Below, one piece after another: positions 59,266 to 64,000 of a DNA stretch of 64,000 bases. A model generated the notes under the pieces. That model made no database searches. It worked only from the letters and a program-made list of their open reading frames with translations, and had not been told where the DNA came from. Positions within the stretch are counted from its first letter, which is position 1; every line of letters begins with the position of its first letter. Made by a program: the position numbers and the translations under genes. Origin of the DNA: Liolophura sinensis (Eukaryota; Mollusca; Polyplacophora; Chitonida; Chitonidae); the NCBI RefSeq assembly GCF_032854445.1, contig NC_088295.1:14309385-14373384 (forward strand), written 5' to 3'.

Positions 59266-60752
59266 TAATTAAGAATTTCAATATAACAGAAACACTTATT
59301 ATTCTCTACATTTGAATCTCCATCACATTGCCATGCATCCAGCTGACTATAACTTCAGATATGGGTGTCGCTTGATACTTCCTTACGTCATTAAAGGCCC
59401 TCATTATACTTTGGGTATGGAAGCTGTATAAACTGATGAATTTGAGGATCGACTCAGGGTAAGCAAAGAACTTGCTAGTAACAATCACCACCTTGTGTAA
59501 GATTTGCCTATCGCTGGACAACAGTGTAGTTTCAAGTCGGTGCAGATGCTGTTGTTTTTTTTTATTACCCCACGGTGGAAGAGGCCTGGGGGTTCTCTCG
59601 TCTTACGCCAGATAGGCCACCCGGGCGATATGACGCGCCCCCGGGACGACGGGGAATGTACTCTCTGGTAAATGACTTCGCCTCAGGAAAGATTGTTTTA
59701 ATGGGGGAGAGGCTTTGTTAGCACTTGCTGGCCAGGGATCACTAGATACCGCAAGGTGGCTACGAAATAATGTTGAGCAGACTAGACAGCTCGGTCTTGG
59801 TACGTCTCTAAAGCAGCTCTAACTGATGTCCTTTCCCTGCTCGGCAGTGGCCGTTAATCGGGCTGTGTTTCAACAAACATCTTTGCCACGAGCTCCATTT
59901 ATAGATCCCTACCAACAGCTCGTGTTTCAAAGTAACACTGTCAGCAGAAAAGTTAGCAGCACCTGGCAGAAAAATCTCAGGAATTCTTATCTGGTTATGT
60001 TGCAGCCATATGCCAGGAAATCGTGGCTGACGGAAATAAACAGCGAGCTTCTCGTTTTACAAGCCTCGCACACACGAACCTCATCTACCGATTTAAGTAC
60101 AAACTCATAGATTTAGAACCACAACTAGGGACTACTGCTTAGCTATCCTCGGCTCCAGTATAGGTGTGATAAGATTAATAAACACCCGCTCGCTTCATCA
60201 ACACCTGATGTGTGTAAAAAGGGAAAGAAAACCCAAGTCATTAGTACCTGTACGTTTGTCTATCACCGCGAAATGATCTTCCTTTGATGCTGCTGTTTTT
60301 TGTTCTCCCTTAAAACTGACCCAGTATTCAGAAACTAGAAGAGTAAATAAGAAAAACGGTTAATCTAATTTGCATTTTATGAGTCCTGCAATACCATGAC
60401 AACTGATGTACATGTAAAACATTCCCAAACCGAAGGATTCAGTTCACTGGGGCAGAATTCTGTTACGACATGAAGGATAGTACACTATCTGTTTGGACAG
60501 ACCGTAACATTCATTGATCGGATCTATACAGACAATCGCAAGGAAGCAAGAAGAAGAATCAACTTCTATTTAAGTGGTGTTATCAGCGTGTTCTTAATCC
60601 ATCATGTAGAGACCAGTTTGCTGGAAGCGGTAGGGGATTGTGGCGGTGGAATCTGGCTTCTATACTAATTAGGCAACAGGTTTTCAGGGTGAATCAGCCC
60701 AAAGACATGCGTACCACGTCATTCTTGGAAGCAGGACCATTGTTGTCTATAG
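59266..60752. other. unique non-coding stretch
   Basis: I see no recognisable gene. The plus-strand frame at 59826-60110 (94 codons) has no known domain. The patch at 59560-60110 is GC-richer and repeat-free and could be regulatory. Confidence 0.4.
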
Positions 60753-60756
60753 CTAT

Positions 60757-60849
<93 letters not shown>
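60753..60849. repeat. (TA)n microsatellite, about 97 bp
   Basis: This is an almost pure TA dinucleotide run, broken once near 60770. It is likely to vary in length between individuals. Short ORFs reading Ile-Tyr repeats here are not genes. Confidence 0.97.
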
Positions 60850-60852
<3 letters not shown>

Positions 60853-61454
60853 GTTATTTATTAAAATTTCAAATGGAAATGGAGAAGGAAAAGATATCGT
60901 TGAAAATGATCTCACGGAAAGGGTTACGGGTTACAGTGTATGTGTAACGCCTGGGTGGCCTGAAACCGTTACTGTTACGGGTACATTTTTGGTAATCAGC
61001 TGTGCACGGTATACCTTGTTCCATACTTTCTTATGTTCAAAAGCTCTCTATTAGCCTAACTGGCCTAGTCACAGGTGAGTGTGCCAGGTCCTGTGATATC
61101 ATTTACTTGGTTTATAAACACGAAATAACAAAAGCTGGCGTCAGGGAGTCTCCGGCAATCTGTTACATTGCCGAAGGCGGTCGTCTGCCAACAGGTGTGT
61201 GCGGGTTAGGGTTACAAGATTCACTAGCTCATAGAACTGTTCTATCGCCGTGAAAAACATCAATCTGTCAAACCCTCAAACTCATGCGTGAAACAGCATT
61301 CCACCAAACAAACCACACAACAGCAGTGCGGTAATCATACAGAAGGCCTGTCGGCAAATTCGCTTTACACTCACCGATTACATTGTAAGTACTTCGGCTG
61401 AACGAAAATACCAAATACATGTACCTGCTTGTCGTGTTGAACACCCAGTTCTTC
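60850..61454. other. intergenic region
   Basis: I see no gene here. A run of TTAC/GTAAC words lies at 60920-61000 (GGGTTACGGGTTACAG and neighbours). Confidence 0.4.
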
Positions 61455-61770
61455 ATCATTTATTTGAAGCATTTATATATTGCCCCTCCTCATACACTAG
61501 ACTGGACATTTATATGCATTTTCACCTCTTGCCTAATGTTCCTTTATACACTGCCTCTTTTTGTACATCAGACTGGGTATTTATATGCATTTTCACCTCT
61601 TGCCTAATGTTCCTTTATACACTGCCTCTTTTTGTACATCAGACTGGGTATTTATATGCATTTTCACCTCTTGCCTAATGTTCCTTTATACACTGTCCCT
61701 TTTAGTACATCAGACTGGGTATCTATATGCATTTTCACCTCTTCCCACTCCTCTATATGAACATGAATAA
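61455..61770. repeat. 71-bp tandem repeat, about four copies, with decayed copies to 62180
   Basis: ACTGGACATTTATATGCATT begins one copy at 61501, and ACTGGGTAT begins others at 61572, 61643 and 61714, a constant step of 71. The two middle copies are almost identical. Beyond 61770, motifs such as ATACTGGACATCTACATACA and CAGAATGGGTAACTATATA recur loosely, suggesting older copies. ORFs here encode a repeated hydrophobic peptide and are by-products. Confidence 0.9.
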
Positions 61771-64000
61771 GTATGTACAATTGATATGTATAATATACTG
61801 GACATCTACATACACGTTCACCATTTGCCTACGATCTCTTAATGTACACCAGAATGGGTAACTATATATAATTGTTCATTTTGCTTGCTGCCCTTCTATG
61901 AACATACCAGGTTAGATAACTACAAACATAGCCAACTGGCTACTACCTGCATTGTATAGTGCCCCTCTTATTTACCCCAGACAACATTTGCCTATCTATA
62001 TACATTCCCTCTCTGTACGCCGAACTAGACATCTATACATAAATGTTTATTTTGTCTGCTGCTCTATGTATACATCAGATTGCGCTCATATATCTATGTT
62101 CTTTACTTGCCTACTGTCCGCAATGTCTTCCCCATTAGGCATTAACATACGTGTTCAAATCTTACCTACATCTGATATATATAATTTATATCTCTTCATC
62201 ATTTTTCATCATTTGTCTACGAACGTACTGTAGGACACTCGACTTGACGTTTGTCATACGGTAATGTTCATGACTTTCCTCACTGTTCAACACCCTGCAT
62301 ATGAGTAGTCTAAACTCCTGTCTGATTCTGCAATTCCTTTGGATGTGTTCCACTGAACCGTGACCCAAAACAATACAGAATGTACCAAAAGAATCACACT
62401 ATAGTCAAAGTGAAAAGCTGCAATAGGAAGACAGCGGATACAGGTAAAATTGTTAGTTAAAGTCTGTCGGAGTTTGTATTGATTTTAAAAGATTCTTACA
62501 TGATTTCCGCCTGCGTGACTTTCTGATATGCTGATATCTGACAGTGAACGAACACGCCATTAAGACTCTGGAGAAATCCATGCCGTACACGTGGTCATCC
62601 AAACCAGAGAGCCGAGCTGGCAATAGCTGCACTGGCTATTGAGAAAGCTTCCAGACGGCTATCTGGCATCTCACAGCGTCTCTTCAAGCCTTAACCAAAG
62701 TTTTATATTACTGCCATAAATCTAGCCGCACACTTTGTTAACTTTGCTGTTGGTTCCAGATGGTTTGGGCGCAGTCCCGCATCGATCAATGCGGCCAACC
62801 CTACTTACCTCGGCCTATCGACTAACCGGCAGAAAACTTGGCCACGTACTATTTGATTAATGTTATTAATCTGCTAGTTGTTTTTCTACTTCGTGCTCTC
62901 GGGCCGCCGTAGGCCGTGTGAGACAAATTCGAAATTTGACAGAGAGCCCAGTCAAAGATAAGAGGAACATAATCAGAGAAGAACATTTGTCGATGCGCGA
63001 GAGATAACACATCCAGTCTGTTTGTTGCAAATTGTTGCAGGTTTTTCTGTTTAGATAATAATATAGTTCGTAAACATCTTTGAAGTTAAATCCGAGATAT
63101 TTTCAATTATGTGATTTAATCTAAATGGGAATATAGAATTTGCACCGTGCTATGAAATTCCATACTTCGTTGAAATCACAGATAGATCATAGGCTAAATT
63201 TGACCTTAAATCTTTATCCGCCTGTCAGAATCGTACATGGAATTAAAGTCTGCCTGAAATTATCTGTATTGTAATTGATGTTATAGCTATTCTTTTTTGC
63301 ACATAGCACCTAATAATGCCCACTAATTCGTCCATACGTGATGCTTATATATGTTTTTAATTTAACGAGTTTTCTCTTTTATGAACGCCCCTAAAGGTTG
63401 ACTACTGGAATTTGACATGAATTCATAATCGCATAGCTATGTAGCAACTACATTTACATCAATAAACTTGACAGTCATACAAGAGCGAAAACAAGCTGAA
63501 CATGTTTCAAAATATCAAAACCAGTCATCATTATTTATCATCGCCATTTTAATGCCTGGAGGCCAGGTAGTGTATTTGAGGTCACTGAGCTGAACATAGC
63601 TGTCTGTAACTCGAGAAAGAATGGCAAGTGGTCTGTAACCTGTTGGACATGGATGTTTCCTGAGTTATTGCCATACATTCGCAAAATCTATCTGTGTTGT
63701 CTGAAGATGTGATTCCAATTCTATACCTTTTTTCTTGGAAATCAACCTAATTTCAAGGTCCCGAATGTGTACATATGTCTTTAGATAGCATTTTCAGAAA
63801 AGTTAAACGTATTTTTTCCGGATTTTAGGAAATAAGAAAAAAAGAGATAATTTGCAATTTGATCAAGGTTAAATTCGAGATTATGCCGTCATAGAGAACT
63901 ACCACATGGGATAACCGCTTACAGGAGATATATGGTATGCTTTAGGCGATGATATGTGCACAGCTTGTCATATGCGAACTTGGTATCAGTGTGATATATA
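61771..64000. other. intergenic region with a motif-rich unique patch
   Basis: I see no gene. The patch 62540-62960 is unique and GC-richer. At 62855-62871 it holds a perfect 17-bp palindrome, GATTAAT-GTT-ATTAATC, and nearby AACTTTGCTGTTGG and CATCGATCAATGCGG words. The final kilobase is AT-rich and featureless. Confidence 0.4.
62855..62871. promoter_or_regulatory. P3-type paired homeodomain palindrome
   Basis: TAATGTTATTA matches TAATNNNATTA, the P3 site bound by dimers of paired-class homeodomain proteins, and the palindrome extends to 7-bp arms. Its function is unproven; length and symmetry make chance less likely. Confidence 0.3.

Noticed and set aside
59826-60110. A 94-codon plus-strand ORF in a GC-richer patch
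   Set aside because: No domain is recognised. The patch may be regulatory, but the frame gives no evidence of coding.
60638-60915. ORFs of Ile-Tyr repeats on both strands
   Set aside because: They are translations of the (TA)n microsatellite.
61419-61770. ORFs encoding a repeated hydrophobic peptide (LYTLPLFVHQTGYLYAF)
   Set aside because: They follow the 71-bp tandem repeat, change frame between copies and have no flanking gene structure.
1-64000. LTR retroelements, retrovirus-like elements, Polintons or intact LINE/DNA transposon genes
   Set aside because: I looked in the translations for reverse transcriptase, integrase, capsid, transposase and DNA polymerase signatures and saw none. 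No long direct terminal repeats were noticed.

Overview
This 64 kb window is eukaryotic nuclear DNA: AT-rich, gene-poor, with spliced genes and many short interspersed repeats. It most resembles a lophotrochozoan, probably a mollusc. The reasons are a G-alpha-v gene (a class reported as lost in tetrapods and in the well-studied ecdysozoans), several tRNA-headed SINE families sharing a tail of the kind known from bivalves and gastropods, and moderate introns interrupted by minisatellites. The phylum is an inference.

Layout. (1) 1-7374: non-coding DNA, one SINE with a perfect 12-bp target-site duplication (4071-4418), two perfect CRE palindromes, and the probable 3' UTR of the next gene. (2) 7375-20083, minus strand: a complete eight-exon G-alpha gene. 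The exons join in phase into a 359-residue protein with all five G motifs and a Met-Gly-x-Cys lipidation start. Its sequence fits G-alpha-v, the fifth G-alpha class. A 73-bp minisatellite of about 20 copies fills most of intron 2, and a 31-bp hairpin-like repeat lies just past the stop. A likely 5' UTR exon and a YY1-type motif lie at 20.1-21.7 kb. (3) 21.8-29.0 kb: SINEs, a roughly 1.6 kb satellite-like array of about 80-bp monomers paired into about 160-bp units, and a (GTAT)n run growing from a SINE tail. (4) 29870-31579, minus strand: an intronless BTB-BACK-Kelch coding region of 569 residues, with a likely spliced 5' UTR and a 75-bp repeat in its 3' UTR. (5) 33.6-38.6 kb: one unassigned ORF and a dense SINE cluster. 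(6) 38.6-41.1 kb: tandem and palindromic repeats, a candidate plus-strand exon (40017-40190) and a coding-like minus-strand fragment (40867-41055). (7) 41.1-64 kb: no recognisable gene; SINE pieces, tandem arrays, a long (TA)n tract and a few unique stretches with clustered transcription-factor-like motifs that could be distal regulatory DNA.

The two confident genes belong to different systems: membrane G-protein signalling and CUL3-dependent ubiquitination. Nothing in the sequence shows that they work together. I saw no LTR retroelement, retrovirus-like element or Polinton, and no intact transposase or reverse transcriptase. The strongest points are the G-alpha-v gene with its repeat-laden introns, and the SINE families, where different heads and bodies share one 3' tail and most copies of one family begin at the same internal point.
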